Shown in pieces: positions 26,366 to 35,741 of a DNA stretch of 64,000 bases. Source of the DNA: Xanthobacteraceae bacterium (lineage in GTDB: Bacteria > Pseudomonadota > Alphaproteobacteria > Rhizobiales > Xanthobacteraceae). The notes under the pieces are model-generated. The model was not told where the DNA came from and did no database searches. It saw only the letters and a program-made list of their open reading frames with translations. Position 1 is the first letter of the stretch; each line of letters starts with the position of its first letter. The position numbers were made by a program, and so were the translations under genes. The stretch is taken from assembly GCA_019746355.1 (NCBI GenBank), contig JAIESC010000081.1, positions 1 through 64,000 of the forward strand. The letters are read 5' to 3'.

Positions 26366-26824
26366 ATGGGCACGGCGCAAATGCTGCAAATATTGTCGTT
26401 TGGCCGCATCCTCGGCCTCGTCGTTCTGGTGCTGGGATCGTCACCCGCTCGCGCCGATGTCCTTGAGCCCGGCCTGTGGAAGATCATCACCCGGATCGAG
26501 ACCGGCGGCGCGATCAGCCCGCCGCAGCAGTCGGCGAAATGCGTCACGCCCGAGCAGGCGAACGACGTCGCCACGACCTTCTCGCCCGCGCCGCGCATGG
26601 TCAATTCGGAGTGCGGCGCCATCGAGCGGAGCCTCGAGGGCACGCGGCTGCGCTGGAAGCTCGTCTGCACCGGCCAGCTCAACATGGAGCTGACCGGGGA
26701 CTACACGTTCATCGACCCGCAGCACTATGCCGCAACCGTGTGGACGCGCACGGCAATGGCGGGCAGACTCATGAGCGAGACGCGGACCACGCTCTATGCC
26801 GAGCGGATTTCGGAATGTCCGTAG
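26366..26824 (+). CDS. Periplasmic DUF3617 family protein
   Basis: This 152-residue protein has a Sec signal (cleavage after SSPARA) and then DVLEPGLWKIITRIE, the characteristic opening of DUF3617. It also shows the conserved cysteine patterns KCVTPEQ, SECGAIERSLEGTRLRWKLVCTGQ and a YTFIDPQHYAATVW strand. Members are small periplasmic beta-proteins of unknown function, usually with two disulfides. The gene starts 4 bases after the FkbM gene, so it probably shares its transcript. Confidence 0.8.
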   Translation: MGTAQMLQILSFGRILGLVVLVLGSSPARADVLEPGLWKIITRIETGGAISPPQQSAKCVTPEQANDVATTFSPAPRMVNSECGAIERSLEGTRLRWKLVCTGQLNMELTGDYTFIDPQHYAATVWTRTAMAGRLMSETRTTLYAERISECP

Positions 26825-26849
26825 CCTTTCGTTGGGGGAGGATGCACGA

Positions 26850-27830
26850 ATGAAACGGCGCGATTTCATCAGGCTCGCGGGCGGCGCAGCGGCAGGTCTG
26901 GCAATGCCTGCGGTGGCGCGGGCGCAGTCCGATTATCCGAACAAGCCGGTGCGCATCATCACCCATTCTGCGCCTGGCGGCTCGCCGGACGCTTTGCTTC
27001 GCATCGTCGGCGACCGGCTGTCGCAGATGTGGGGACGCCAGGTCGTCGTGCTCAATCAGCCGGGTGCCGGCGGCTCGGTCGCGGCACGGGCCGCGGCGCA
27101 GGCCGATCCCGACGGCTACACGCTTTACATGCCGGCCTCATCCGCCTTCGTGGCGCTGCCCGGTGCGCAGCCGAACCTGCCGCTCGACGTGCCGCGTGAC
27201 TTCGTGCCGGTGGGGTTCATCGCGTTGCAGCCGTTCTTCCTGTGGGTGGGCACCGCGGTCCCGGCAAGGACGCTGCCCGAGTTCATCGCTCTGGCCAAGC
27301 AGAAGCCGGGCGAGCTCTCCTACGCGGCGACCGGGCGCGGCACGCTTTCGCATCTGACCGGCGAAGGCCTGCAACTGCATGCCAACATCAAGCTGCAATT
27401 GGTGCCCTATACCGGCGGAACCGCGCAGGCCTTGAACGATGTCATTGCCGGGCGTGTGCCGATGGTGATCGACGCCTACCCGCCGCTGGTCGGCGCGATG
27501 CAGTCCGGCCATGTCAGGCCGCTCGCGGTCGGTTCCGATAAGCGGCTTGCTGCGTTTCCCGACCTGCCGACCATGCAGGAGACGCTGCCGGGCTTCCGCT
27601 CCAACGGCTGGCTGGCGCTGGTCGCGCCGCTCGGCACGCCGGACGCGATCGTGCAAAAGCTGAACGCGGATCTGCGTGCGGCGGTGCTCGATCCTGCCAC
27701 CAAGGAGAAGCTCGAGACGACCGGCAACTTCCCCAATCCGATGACGGCGCAGGAGCTGCTCGCCTTTATCCAGGGCGAGCAGAAAATGTGGAAGCCTGTC
27801 GTGGAGGCGATCGCGCGCAGTCCGAGCTAG
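26850..27830 (+). CDS. Tripartite tricarboxylate transporter substrate-binding protein (Bug family)
   Basis: This third Bug receptor in the window has 326 residues. A twin-arginine-like leader ([19 protein letters not shown], ending VARAQS) precedes [68 protein letters not shown] and [28 protein letters not shown] precedes the ATG at 26850. No TctA/TctB genes are nearby. Its TAG stop shares four bases (CTAG, 27827-27830) with the stop of the convergent phnA gene, an unusually tight convergent junction. Confidence 0.9.
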   Translation: MKRRDFIRLAGGAAAGLAMPAVARAQSDYPNKPVRIITHSAPGGSPDALLRIVGDRLSQMWGRQVVVLNQPGAGGSVAARAAAQADPDGYTLYMPASSAFVALPGAQPNLPLDVPRDFVPVGFIALQPFFLWVGTAVPARTLPEFIALAKQKPGELSYAATGRGTLSHLTGEGLQLHANIKLQLVPYTGGTAQALNDVIAGRVPMVIDAYPPLVGAMQSGHVRPLAVGSDKRLAAFPDLPTMQETLPGFRSNGWLALVAPLGTPDAIVQKLNADLRAAVLDPATKEKLETTGNFPNPMTAQELLAFIQGEQKMWKPVVEAIARSPS

Positions 27831-28177
27831 GCCTTTTTCACGAACGCCGACTTCAGTTTCATCGCGCCGATGCCATCGATCTTGCAGTCGATGTCGTGTC
27901 CATCGGTTGATTCGGTCAGCCGGATGTTCCTGACCTTGGTCCCTACTTTGACGACCGATGACGATCCCTTGATCTTCAGGTCCTTGATCACGACGACGCT
28001 GTCCCCGTCCGACAGCAGATTGCCGTGGGCGTCGCGCACGCCGGTATCATCCGGGGCCTCCACGGCTTCGACGGCCCCGGCGCTCCATTCGTGGGCGCAT
28101 TCGGGGCACACCCAGAGATCCCGATCCTGATAGGCATGTTCGGAATTACATTTCGGACATTTCATGCTGTCGTTCAT
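27827..28177 (-). CDS. PhnA-type zinc ribbon protein
   Basis: This 116-residue protein matches the PhnA/YjdM family: [27 protein letters not shown] gives a four-cysteine zinc ribbon (two CxxC pairs) and the C-terminal SH3-like domain contains [29 protein letters not shown] and [16 protein letters not shown]. The E. coli member lies near phosphonate genes but its role is uncertain, and no phosphonate genes occur here. Start at 28177 (MNDSMKCP) or 28165 (MKCP) cannot be decided. The short leader ends before a gap of 262 bases with no gene. Confidence 0.85.
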   Translation of the reverse strand: MNDSMKCPKCNSEHAYQDRDLWVCPECAHEWSAGAVEAVEAPDDTGVRDAHGNLLSDGDSVVVIKDLKIKGSSSVVKVGTKVRNIRLTESTDGHDIDCKIDGIGAMKLKSAFVKKA

Positions 28178-28439
28178 GATCGACTTCATTCCAGTGATGA
28201 CGCCGCGCACCGTAGGTTCAAGCCGGGGCAAATCAAGAGAAAAGAGCGTGCAGCTGCCTCGTGCCCGCTGCCCGTTTGCCGGCGTTGTGCGCGCGCCGTT
28301 CGGCCGACGCGATTGTGTTGACGAGCAGCATGGTCACTGTCGGTGGCGCGCCACGTTGCGGGTTGATGTTCCTTTGATGGATAGGACCGACTAGTTATCG
28401 GCCTGTTCGAACGGTGTGTAGTACCGTTATACGTACCGT

Positions 28440-28706
28440 TCTGCGCATCATGCGCTGGTACCTCGATCTCGCGAACCACAATGAAGTTGCGGCGATCTCG
28501 GGCTGCCTGACCAGGCAGCCGCCGAGCGGTTCGGCTGGCCGTTCACCAAGAACGACTATCACGCGCCCGGCATGAGGCTGGACCTCGACGCGCTGCAAAG
28601 AGACGTTGCGCTGATGAAAGATCTGGGCTTCACGAAGAGCGACATCGACGTAAAGAAGCACAGCGATCTCAGCCTCTTTGAGGTCGAGGCTGCGCGGCTG
28701 AAATAG
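28440..28706 (+). pseudogene. Frameshifted remnant of an ABC substrate-binding protein (NMT1/SsuA-like)
   Basis: Two frames carry successive parts of one family. From 28450 one reads MRWYLDLANHNEVAAIS and from 28503 another frame reads LPDQAAAERFGWPFTKNDY, then GMRLDLDALQRDVALMKDLGFTKSDIDV and a stop at 28704-28706. Together these resemble the C-terminal 90 residues of nitrate/sulfonate/taurine-type binding proteins. The frame change near 28500 and the missing N-terminal two thirds mark it as decayed. Confidence 0.65.
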
Positions 28707-28728
28707 CCGTTCCGGAATGATGCTGCCT

Positions 28729-29517
28729 TCAGCCGTGGCGCAGAAACTCATCGAGCGTCTGGGTAGATGGCAGCGCAAACCCTGACTGCGGGATGCGGCT
28801 CGCGACCGAAACGCCGAGGTGCCTCAGCTTGATCGCCATTTCGGTGGCTTTAATCACCACCGTCACGCCGTTGACGATCGGCGCGCCATCGACATTGGCC
28901 TCCGGTTCTTGGCCGAACAACATCATCGGAATGCCTCCGGTCGGCACGATGACATCAGCACCGCTGTCGATGAGGCGACGCGCCTCACGTTCGAAAATGG
29001 CATGCAGCTCCGACTTTTTCGCAGGCGACGTGAATGCCTCCATGTAGTCGCCGATGCTGGCGTTGATGGCGCGAACTCCGGCGATCCGGTGTTGCAGCCC
29101 ATAACGAGAGATCTGCTCGTTATGGGTCGGTACGAAGGCAGGGTTGATCGCCAGCAGGCCGAGCTTTCGGCCCATGGTACAGGCATGGAGCAGGGTCGCT
29201 TCACCCAGGCCCAGCACCGGTATTTTCACCGTCGCTCTCGCGTCATAAAGGCCGACATCCTGAAAGTGGTTCATGAAGAAGGCGTCATAGCCCTCCCGCT
29301 CGGCCGCAATCGCGCCACGCACCACCTCGCGCGAGAATCGAAATTCGGACAGCGCGTGCACGGTCGTGATCGAAGGGGTCATGGTCTTGAAATCGAGTTC
29401 GAAGCCGGGGTCGGTGCAGGCTTTCATGTGCGGCATCAGCTGCGCCAGGTAATTGCGGTGGCCGACCTGATCGGTGGCGCCTTGAGCCCAGATGCGGTGT
29501 TTCTTCGTTTCGTCCAA
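28729..29517 (-). CDS. Asp/Glu/hydantoin racemase-family protein
   Basis: This 262-residue enzyme has the two-lobed Asp/Glu racemase superfamily layout. The first lobe contains FFMNHFQDVGLYDARATVKIPVLGLGEATLLHACTMG and the second IDSGADVIVPTGGIPMML. The cysteine usually present in the first lobe (GxxCxxDPG type) is not at its usual place (HFQDVGLYD), while HACTMG and threonine-rich VPTGG resemble hydantoin racemase/maleate isomerase relatives. It may be a decarboxylase, isomerase or racemase. The TTG at 29517 has a very strong AAGGAGG 5 bases upstream, fixing the start. It is the last gene of the minus-strand catabolic set. Confidence 0.7.
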   Translation of the reverse strand: MDETKKHRIWAQGATDQVGHRNYLAQLMPHMKACTDPGFELDFKTMTPSITTVHALSEFRFSREVVRGAIAAEREGYDAFFMNHFQDVGLYDARATVKIPVLGLGEATLLHACTMGRKLGLLAINPAFVPTHNEQISRYGLQHRIAGVRAINASIGDYMEAFTSPAKKSELHAIFEREARRLIDSGADVIVPTGGIPMMLFGQEPEANVDGAPIVNGVTVVIKATEMAIKLRHLGVSVASRIPQSGFALPSTQTLDEFLRHG

Positions 29518-29712
29518 TTTGCCCTCCTTTTATTGAGCGGCCCCGGCCGACAGCGGCCATGCGATCGACAGATGGATCAGCAGGCTACTGTAAATTCGTG
29601 GTGTTGGGCGCTGTCGATCGAAAACGCCAGATTGATCGTCCAGCCTTCCAACATCTAGGGCTTTGAATTGTACCTGTTCGCGGTAATGCCGCCTTGCGAT
29701 TTGTGCGGCGTG

Positions 29713-30537
29713 TCATCGAGTCCCATGAGAACCGTGCCGAGCGGTGCTCTCCACCAGTGCCAGGGCGCGTACGGGCGAGCCGCTACCGCCCAATATCTTC
29801 AGTGGTGCCGCAATGATCAATGCGCCCGTCGGCGGCAGCAGATCAAGATTACCCAGGCATTGCAGACCGAAGCGACCATTGCCATGCATGATGGCGTGAC
29901 ACGGATACGGCGGACGGAAATGCGCCGCCTGTCCTGCGTCCGTGCCGATAGTCTCCGAGCCGAAGCCGATCACGTGCCGCTCGTGTACGAGGAACTCGAC
30001 TGCCGACACATCAGGCCCAGGCGAATGTTGTCCGGCCTCGTTGAAATTTTGATATGCAACAGGATCGCTGCGCTTCGACCAGTCCGTCCGCATGAGCAAC
30101 CAGGCGCCTGGCGGAATCCGGCCGTAGCGTTGTTCCCATTCTCGCAATCGCTCGGCAGTAAGTAAAAAGTCTGCATCACGCGCGGCATCTGCTGAGCAGT
30201 CCACCACGCACGCCGGCGCGATAAACGAGCTTTCCAGCAGCGTATCGGTCGATGCGTGGGGCAGGTCACGGCCGGTGATCCAGTGTATGGGCGCATCGAA
30301 GTGAGTGCCGGAATGTTCACCGAACGAGATGTTGTTCCAATAGACGTTGGGCCCACGTTCGTCGTAGTGCGAAATTTCTTCCATTCGAAACGGCGCGCAT
30401 TGATCGAATTCCGGGGGCAGGACGATTTGCGGAAAGCCCGGTGTCAGCGTTTGCGACAGGTCGATGATACGCAGACGTTTGGCAGCCAGGGCCTGCGTCA
30501 TTTCGCCAAGAACAGTCGCAGCTGTTTCAGTGCTCAT
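29713..30537 (-). CDS. Metal-dependent cyclase family hydrolase (kynurenine formamidase/isatin hydrolase-like)
   Basis: This 274-residue protein of the cyclase family has the metal-binding signature NNISFGEHSGTHFDAPIHWITG (HxGTHxDxPxH) plus LRIIDLSQTLTPGFPQ at the start. Later segments include PGAWLLMRTDWSKR, GPDVSAVEFLVHERHVIGFGSETIGTDAG and MHGNGRFGLQCLGNLDLLPPTGALIIAAPLKILGGSGSPVRALAL. The family opens amide or lactam rings with Mn/Zn. Its ATG overlaps the stop of the DUF35-SDR gene as ATGA. A paralogue lies at 44002-44781 in the other arm of the same island. The open frame upstream to 30873 is inside the neighbour and is not used. Confidence 0.85.
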   Translation of the reverse strand: MSTETAATVLGEMTQALAAKRLRIIDLSQTLTPGFPQIVLPPEFDQCAPFRMEEISHYDERGPNVYWNNISFGEHSGTHFDAPIHWITGRDLPHASTDTLLESSFIAPACVVDCSADAARDADFLLTAERLREWEQRYGRIPPGAWLLMRTDWSKRSDPVAYQNFNEAGQHSPGPDVSAVEFLVHERHVIGFGSETIGTDAGQAAHFRPPYPCHAIMHGNGRFGLQCLGNLDLLPPTGALIIAAPLKILGGSGSPVRALALVESTARHGSHGTR

Positions 30538-31784
30538 TGGTTCCACATTTCGCGCTCGAGCGCCTTGGCGCCTTCTCGCCATTTCTTGAAGAGATCTTGG
30601 GCGACGTCGCCCGGATAGATGTCCTCGACGCCGTCCTGCAGGGCCTTCACGACGGCCTTCGCCAACGCGGAGGGTGGCAGCTTTGGCGGCGGAATGAGCT
30701 GTGTCCACTCGTCGTCTATCGGCCCGGGGAAGGCGTTGACGACCCGAATGCCGGCCTGACGCATCTCTGCTCTCAGCGTCTGCGAAAGCGACAAGGCCGC
30801 GGCTTTCGAAGCGCAGAATGTGCCCTGCGATGGCAGCGACGAGAGCGCATAAATCGAAAGAATATTGACCCAAGCAGTCGATGGCACCGAACTGTCGGCG
30901 GCACGCGCCCGCATCGCCGGGCCGAAGCTTTGCGCAAGTCGCATCATGCCAAGATAGTTGATCTCCATTTCGGCGCGGGCAGTCTCGGTTCCCGGTCGAT
31001 CAGAAATGCCAATGCTGCGATGGAATTCGGCGTTGTTGATGAGGATATCAACCTTTGCGCCAACGGAACCGGCAAGATCCTGGACAGAGCGATTGTCGGT
31101 CAGATCCAGCGGTACGACGGTCACGTTTGGCAGATCCGTTATGGAGCTGAAGCCGGGTGGAAGTTTCCATGGCTCTGCAACGCCCGCCCAGATCATGTCG
31201 GCGCCTGCATCCGCAAGCGCCTTGCACAACGCATGGCCCGTGGCACTCTTGGCGTCGGTGATGAGGACTTTTCTGAATTTCGGATTGGATGTCATTTCGC
31301 GCAGTATCCTGTCGTCGGCCAGGTTGGGCGTGTCAGTTACAGGCAGGGCAATGAACGTGGCTTGTCCGGCTTTATCGAGATGCGCGCGTAGGCGCACCGG
31401 TGCATTCGCCGCCGGGCAATCCATGTGCAAGAATGCCAGGATCGTAACGTTCTCCTTGAGTCTCACGAGTCCAAGTCGCAGTGGCACGAGATGCCGGTAA
31501 TACAGTTCGTTGCTGTGATGCAGGACCGTATCTGAAATGAGTTCACCTTCGCCGCGGATCGGCTGCCAGACCAGTCGAACCGACAGACAGGCGGTGCAGG
31601 CGTCGCGCGGCGGGTATTGGATCTGCCCGCAGTCGTGACATTTCTGCAGTTCGAAGCGGCCTTCTGCCACGGCGGCCGTCAGGTGAAGCGCGGAGCGGCT
31701 GCGGCTGCCGGGCGGCAGCGTCGGCAACCGCAAAGGCAGGGTCGGGTTGCGGCGAGGCGGGCGTTTCAGGGCGTCAGTCGTCAT
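30534..31784 (-). CDS. DUF35 OB-fold / short-chain dehydrogenase fusion
   Basis: This 416-residue fusion protein starts with a DUF35/ChsH2-type zinc ribbon plus OB fold: FELQKCHDCGQIQYPPRDACTACLS (CxxC pairs), then VWQPIRGEGELISDTVLHH and FLHMDCPAANAPVRLRAHL. From about residue 165 an SDR domain follows: KVLITDAKSATGHALCKALADAGADMIW, VPLDLTDNRSVQDL, VDILINNAEFHRS and VNILSIYALSSLPSQGTFCASKAAALSLSQTL. The catalytic YxxxK appears as FCASK, with Phe replacing Tyr, and the Gly-rich motif is altered too. DUF35 proteins act with thiolases on acyl-CoA; the adjacent thiolase gene overlaps (ATGA). Confidence 0.82.
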   Translation of the reverse strand: MTTDALKRPPRRNPTLPLRLPTLPPGSRSRSALHLTAAVAEGRFELQKCHDCGQIQYPPRDACTACLSVRLVWQPIRGEGELISDTVLHHSNELYYRHLVPLRLGLVRLKENVTILAFLHMDCPAANAPVRLRAHLDKAGQATFIALPVTDTPNLADDRILREMTSNPKFRKVLITDAKSATGHALCKALADAGADMIWAGVAEPWKLPPGFSSITDLPNVTVVPLDLTDNRSVQDLAGSVGAKVDILINNAEFHRSIGISDRPGTETARAEMEINYLGMMRLAQSFGPAMRARAADSSVPSTAWVNILSIYALSSLPSQGTFCASKAAALSLSQTLRAEMRQAGIRVVNAFPGPIDDEWTQLIPPPKLPPSALAKAVVKALQDGVEDIYPGDVAQDLFKKWREGAKALEREMWNQ

Positions 31785-32965
31785 GCGGCACGTCCCAGGG
31801 CACGTCGCAGGATCGCCGCGCCGCTGCAGAGCCCGCGGTCGTAGTTGATCATGCCGAAGCCGCTCACAAGAGCGTGTTTCGCGCCGGCAACCTGAGTTTT
31901 ACCAGCGTGGTCGGTGAGCTGACGGATGGCCTGAACCAGTCCGAGGAAACCGCCAGCTGCGCCGGCCTGGCCGACGGACAATTGACCACCGGAGGTATTG
32001 AACGGAAATGTCCCTTCGATCGAAAAAGTATTGTTGCGAATGAAGTCGGGCGCTTCACCGGCGCGGCAAAATCCGAGCCCTTCGATCTGCAGGCAATTGA
32101 TGATCGGGTAGTCATCATAGGCCTCGAACAGGTCCATATCCTTCGGCCCAACCCCGGCCTGGGCATACAGATCATCGCAATCAAGCACCCATCCTCCACG
32201 CTCCTGGATAGGATCGTCGGGAAAGGCATTGTGGCGCTCGATGGTGCCGGCAATTCGCGCATAGGGGATGCCGAGATGCTTTGCGCGATCTTCAAGCATC
32301 ACGATGAAGCCTTCCGCGCCGGCGCACGGCATCACGCAATCGAACAGTTTCAGGGGGTCTGCGATCGGGCGCGCGTCCAAATATTCATCGAGCGTCAGGG
32401 GCTTCTTGAAAAGCGCATGCGGAAAGCGAAGCGCATTGTCCCGCTGTGCCACGCACAGCTTGCCGAAGTCCTCCGGCCGGGCGCCGTGCCGGCGCATGTA
32501 ATGTGAGGTCAGAAATGCGAAACTGGCATTTGGTCCGCCCGACCCGAACGGATAGACGGCATCGCGCGCGAAGCGTGAGAAGTTTGCGAGATTCAGCCGG
32601 AATGAATCAACATGATTGGTGTCGCCCGCTATGCAGGCCACGATATCCGCGTCGCCATTCTGCACCGCGCGAGCCGCGCGCCGCAGCCCAATAACGCCGC
32701 TCGCGCCCCCGAACGGCAGGTGGTCAAGCCATCGCGGACTGAAGCCGAGATGCTGCGTCAATCCCACGGCTGTATCGGGAAATAGTGTGAAGCTGGAGAC
32801 ACCGAGCCCATCGATCTGGTCCTTCTTGAGTCTAGACGATTTCAGCAGTGCCGCCAGCGCGCGCGCGAGAAACCACTGCGCGTCTTGGTCTGAATAACGG
32901 ACATACGGGATTGTGACCGGCGCTACGACGGCGACGCCATCATATCTGGTCCGTGTGCGTGTCAT
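31781..32965 (-). CDS. Thiolase-like protein (SCP2-thiolase type)
   Basis: This 394-residue protein of the thiolase superfamily shows FGGASGVIGLRRAARAVQNGDADIVACIAGD, ENAF-like segments and a C-terminal region NTSGGQLSVGQAGAAGGFLGLVQAIRQL with GMINYDRGLCSGAAIL. The first catalytic cysteine of classical thiolases (in the CxxG/A motif preceding GG) is replaced in FGGASG, as in SCP2-like and DUF35-partnered thiolases that act as aldolases or lyases on acyl-CoA. It lies directly upstream of the DUF35-SDR gene and overlaps both neighbours by four bases (ATGA), so a heteromeric thiolase-DUF35 complex is likely. Its substrate is unknown. Confidence 0.82.
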   Translation of the reverse strand: MTRTRTRYDGVAVVAPVTIPYVRYSDQDAQWFLARALAALLKSSRLKKDQIDGLGVSSFTLFPDTAVGLTQHLGFSPRWLDHLPFGGASGVIGLRRAARAVQNGDADIVACIAGDTNHVDSFRLNLANFSRFARDAVYPFGSGGPNASFAFLTSHYMRRHGARPEDFGKLCVAQRDNALRFPHALFKKPLTLDEYLDARPIADPLKLFDCVMPCAGAEGFIVMLEDRAKHLGIPYARIAGTIERHNAFPDDPIQERGGWVLDCDDLYAQAGVGPKDMDLFEAYDDYPIINCLQIEGLGFCRAGEAPDFIRNNTFSIEGTFPFNTSGGQLSVGQAGAAGGFLGLVQAIRQLTDHAGKTQVAGAKHALVSGFGMINYDRGLCSGAAILRRALGRAA

Positions 32966-33909
32966 GCCGCGAGCGTTCCGTCGGCGTGTCTGAGAATCAT
33001 GATGACCTTTCCGCGTACGTGCCCTGTCTCGGACAGTTCATGCGCGTGCGCGAAGTCGGTAATCGGCAACAGCTTGTCGACAACCACTCGCAATTCTCCG
33101 GCCCTCACCATGCGAAGCAGTCCTTCGAGGATCTCACGTTTAGGAAAGATCGGCGCAGGCTTCACCGTTACGTCGAATTCACTGCTTCGATCGATGTATG
33201 GCTCGGCATTGAGGCATACCATCAGACCGCCGCGCCTGAGGACCTGATAGCTCCGTCGATGCACATCGCCGCCGATGGTGTCCAGCACCACGTCGATGTC
33301 TCCAATTTTCGTTTCGAATGCTCCTTGATCATAGGCGATCACTTGTGCGCCAAGGGAGGCGACAAAGTCGGCATTGCGCTGCGAGCAGGTGGCAAAGACT
33401 TCCGCGCCGCGCGAGCGCGCGATCTGGATTGCGAAAACGCCAACACCGCCGGCGCCAGCGTGGACAAGGACACGCATGCCTTTCGAGAGGTTCGCTGTAT
33501 CGACGAGCGAAATCCATGCGCTTGTCCCGGCGAGCGGCAATGCTGCACCCTCGACAAAGGAAATGTCGTGGGGCAGGACTGCCAGGTTGCCAGTTGGCAG
33601 CGCAATCTGCTCAGCCCAGGTCCCCTGACCTCGAGCTGCAAAGAACAGCACGCGCTTGTCGACCAGCGCCGGATCGGTGTCGCTGCCGACCGCGCGGACG
33701 ACGCCTGCACCATCGCGGCCCGGTGTCGCGGGAAAGGTGAGGGGAACGTTTGCCGCGAGACGCCCGGCGCGCAGTTTCCAATCGATGGGATTTAAGCTCG
33801 CGGTGTGGACATCGATCAGAACTTGATCTGCCGTGGGCCGCGGTTGGGGCGCGCTTCGCAGTTGCAGCACGCTGGGAGAGCCGTAGCTATCGAACTGAAC
33901 CGCACGCAT
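32962..33909 (-). CDS. Zinc-independent alcohol dehydrogenase / quinone oxidoreductase
   Basis: This 315-residue medium-chain oxidoreductase of the quinone reductase class begins with MRAVQFDSYGSPSVLQL and has VLIDVHTASLNPIDWKLRAG, PATPGRDGAGVVRAVG, a Rossmann motif VLVHAGAGGVGVFAIQIARSRGA (GxGGVG) and LDTIGGDVHRRSYQVL. Structural zinc cysteines are absent, as in QOR/enoyl reductase types. It is NAD(P)H-dependent and probably reduces or oxidises a C=C or carbonyl in the island's pathway. It is the first gene of the minus-strand operon; the palindromic operator at 33971-33990 lies about 65 bases upstream of its ATG. The open frame continuing upstream of 33909 is not conserved. Confidence 0.85.
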   Translation of the reverse strand: MRAVQFDSYGSPSVLQLRSAPQPRPTADQVLIDVHTASLNPIDWKLRAGRLAANVPLTFPATPGRDGAGVVRAVGSDTDPALVDKRVLFFAARGQGTWAEQIALPTGNLAVLPHDISFVEGAALPLAGTSAWISLVDTANLSKGMRVLVHAGAGGVGVFAIQIARSRGAEVFATCSQRNADFVASLGAQVIAYDQGAFETKIGDIDVVLDTIGGDVHRRSYQVLRRGGLMVCLNAEPYIDRSSEFDVTVKPAPIFPKREILEGLLRMVRAGELRVVVDKLLPITDFAHAHELSETGHVRGKVIMILRHADGTLAA

Positions 33910-33970
33910 TTCAGGGGTGTCCTGCTCGCCGTGGCCGTCAGAGCCGAACAAGGCTTGACGTGCCAATAAT

Positions 33971-33990
33971 AAAATACAGTATACTGTTTT
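33971..33990. promoter_or_regulatory. Palindromic operator between divergent operons
   Basis: A perfect 12-bp palindrome ACAGTATACTGT (33976-33987), flanked by A and T runs, lies in the 290-bp gap between the minus-strand adh-thiolase operon and the plus-strand peptide-importer operon. The 12-mer ATACAGTATACT (33974-33985) recurs at 40438-40449, upstream of the monooxygenase gene. It is likely bound by the GntR/FCD regulator encoded at 39676-40371. This is inference. The rest of the gap (to 34199) shows no gene. Confidence 0.6.
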
Positions 33991-34199
33991 GGAAAGGGGT
34001 GGGTTCCCGGGGCTCCCAGACCTTTGCGGCCAACGTGATGACGCGCGCCGTGAGCCTAAGTCTTGTGTCGCTGCATGCAGCCTCAAAGAGGTGCGAAGCC
34101 CGCGCGGCTCACAACCAGGCACACCAATTGCAAGTCGGTATATCGACCGGACGGTTCAACCGCGAGCCGTCAGACCGCGACCAATCGGGAGGCGAGATC

Positions 34200-35741
34200 A
34201 TGAGCAGGATGAGTGAACTGACCAAACGCGAGTTCGTGTCGTTGATGATGGGATTGCCGGCGACGTCATTTCTTTCGACGGTCGCCGGCGCGCAATCAGC
34301 TGCCGGTTTGAACATTGCCTTCATGGCAGACGTGCAGAGCTGGGATCCGACGGCCGTCACATTTCCGGTCGGTCAGTCCATCTTCAAATGTGTTTTCGAT
34401 TCGCCGCTGCACTACTCGTCCGAGCAGAAGCTGCAGCCGCGCCAGATCGTTGCTCGCAAATGGCTGGACGACAATAGCACGCGACTCGAGATCACGCTTC
34501 GCAACGACATCTTGTTCCACGACGGCTCAAAGTTGACGACGGAGGACGTGAAGTACAGCTGGGTCACGCGTCCGCAGAAGGACAAAAGGCTGGCCATTGC
34601 CGGCCTCATGCAAGATCTGAAGGATGTCGAGATCATCTCTCCGACACAGGCCGTGCTGGTTTATTCCAAGCCATCGCCATCTGCCGAGTTCTATCTCGGC
34701 TTCCTGACGGTCTATATCCTGCCGAAGTCCTATCACGAGAAGGTCGGCGATGAAGGCTTCTTGGCCAAGCCGATCGGCGCCGGGCCTTACAAGCTCGTCG
34801 ACTATCAACGCGGCTCGCGCATCGTGCTGGAGGCATTCGCCAACTATTGGGGCGGCGTGCCATCGATCAAGAATGTGACTTTTGAGGCATTGCCCGAAGC
34901 ATCGACCCGTGTGGCCGCGATTGAGGCAGGCCGTGTGGACGTGGCGGTACAATTGCCGATCCGCGAGGCAGTTCGTCTGCGATCTAAGCCGGAACTTTCG
35001 GTCAGTCTTTTCCCGCAGGCCGAAATCTACATGCTGCAGATTCCGAGCTATGTGGACACGTTCCAGAACAAGGATGTCCGCACCGCATTGCACATGGCCA
35101 TCAACAAGAGCGCTTTGGCACGCGGGTTCTTCAACGACGTTGCAAAGCCGTTGCAGGTGCTGGCGACGCCTGGTTCGAGCGGGGATGTGCCGGGGTACAG
35201 CTTTCCATTCGATCCCAAACGGGCGGCGGAATTGATCGAGAAGGCGGGCTTCTCCAAGGCCAAGCCGTTGCAGATGTCGTTTCTGACGACGAATGGCACG
35301 TTCCCGAACGACTACGATATGGCGCGGGCGATCGCCGCGATGTGGCGCCAGATCAACGTCGACGTGAAGATCGAGGAGATCACGGTCGCGAAATATCTCG
35401 AATTGAATCACTCCGCCAAGCTCCCCGGCATCATGCTCTACAGCTGGGCCAACGCAACGGGCGACCCGGAAAACTATTCCGGCCGAATCCTGAATCCGGC
35501 TCTGCGCTTCTCGGCCTGGAAAGAGCCGGCGAATGGCGAGCGCATCGCAAAGCTCTTCGCAATGAAGCTTGGCGAGGAGCGGTTGGCGGGTTATCGCGCG
35601 TTGAACAAGGATGCGTCGGACAATTCCTGGAGCATCCCGCTGCTGCAACCGGCCGCAAACATCGTAACCAAGAAGACAGTCGATCTGCCGGCCTATTCGC
35701 AGCTCTACATCCTGCCGGCAGAGGCGAAGCGCAAGGCGTAA
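34200..35741 (+). CDS. Peptide/opine-type ABC substrate-binding protein (family 5)
   Basis: This 513-residue periplasmic receptor has a twin-Arg-free leader (SELTKREFVSLMMGLPATSF, cleaved near AGAQS) and then the family-5 lobes: LNIAFMADVQSWDPT, RNDILFHDGSKLTTEDVKYSW, KPIGAGPYKLVDYQRGSRIVLEAFANYWGG, IPSYVDTFQNKDVRTALHMAINKSALARGFF and LPAYSQLYILPA. GGAGG precedes the ATG at 34200. Family-5 receptors bind oligopeptides, dipeptides, nickel or opines. Downstream come two permeases and a fused ATPase. The ligand is likely an amide-, heterocycle- or peptide-like nutrient whose degradation uses the flanking enzymes. Confidence 0.9.
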   Translation: MSRMSELTKREFVSLMMGLPATSFLSTVAGAQSAAGLNIAFMADVQSWDPTAVTFPVGQSIFKCVFDSPLHYSSEQKLQPRQIVARKWLDDNSTRLEITLRNDILFHDGSKLTTEDVKYSWVTRPQKDKRLAIAGLMQDLKDVEIISPTQAVLVYSKPSPSAEFYLGFLTVYILPKSYHEKVGDEGFLAKPIGAGPYKLVDYQRGSRIVLEAFANYWGGVPSIKNVTFEALPEASTRVAAIEAGRVDVAVQLPIREAVRLRSKPELSVSLFPQAEIYMLQIPSYVDTFQNKDVRTALHMAINKSALARGFFNDVAKPLQVLATPGSSGDVPGYSFPFDPKRAAELIEKAGFSKAKPLQMSFLTTNGTFPNDYDMARAIAAMWRQINVDVKIEEITVAKYLELNHSAKLPGIMLYSWANATGDPENYSGRILNPALRFSAWKEPANGERIAKLFAMKLGEERLAGYRALNKDASDNSWSIPLLQPAANIVTKKTVDLPAYSQLYILPAEAKRKA

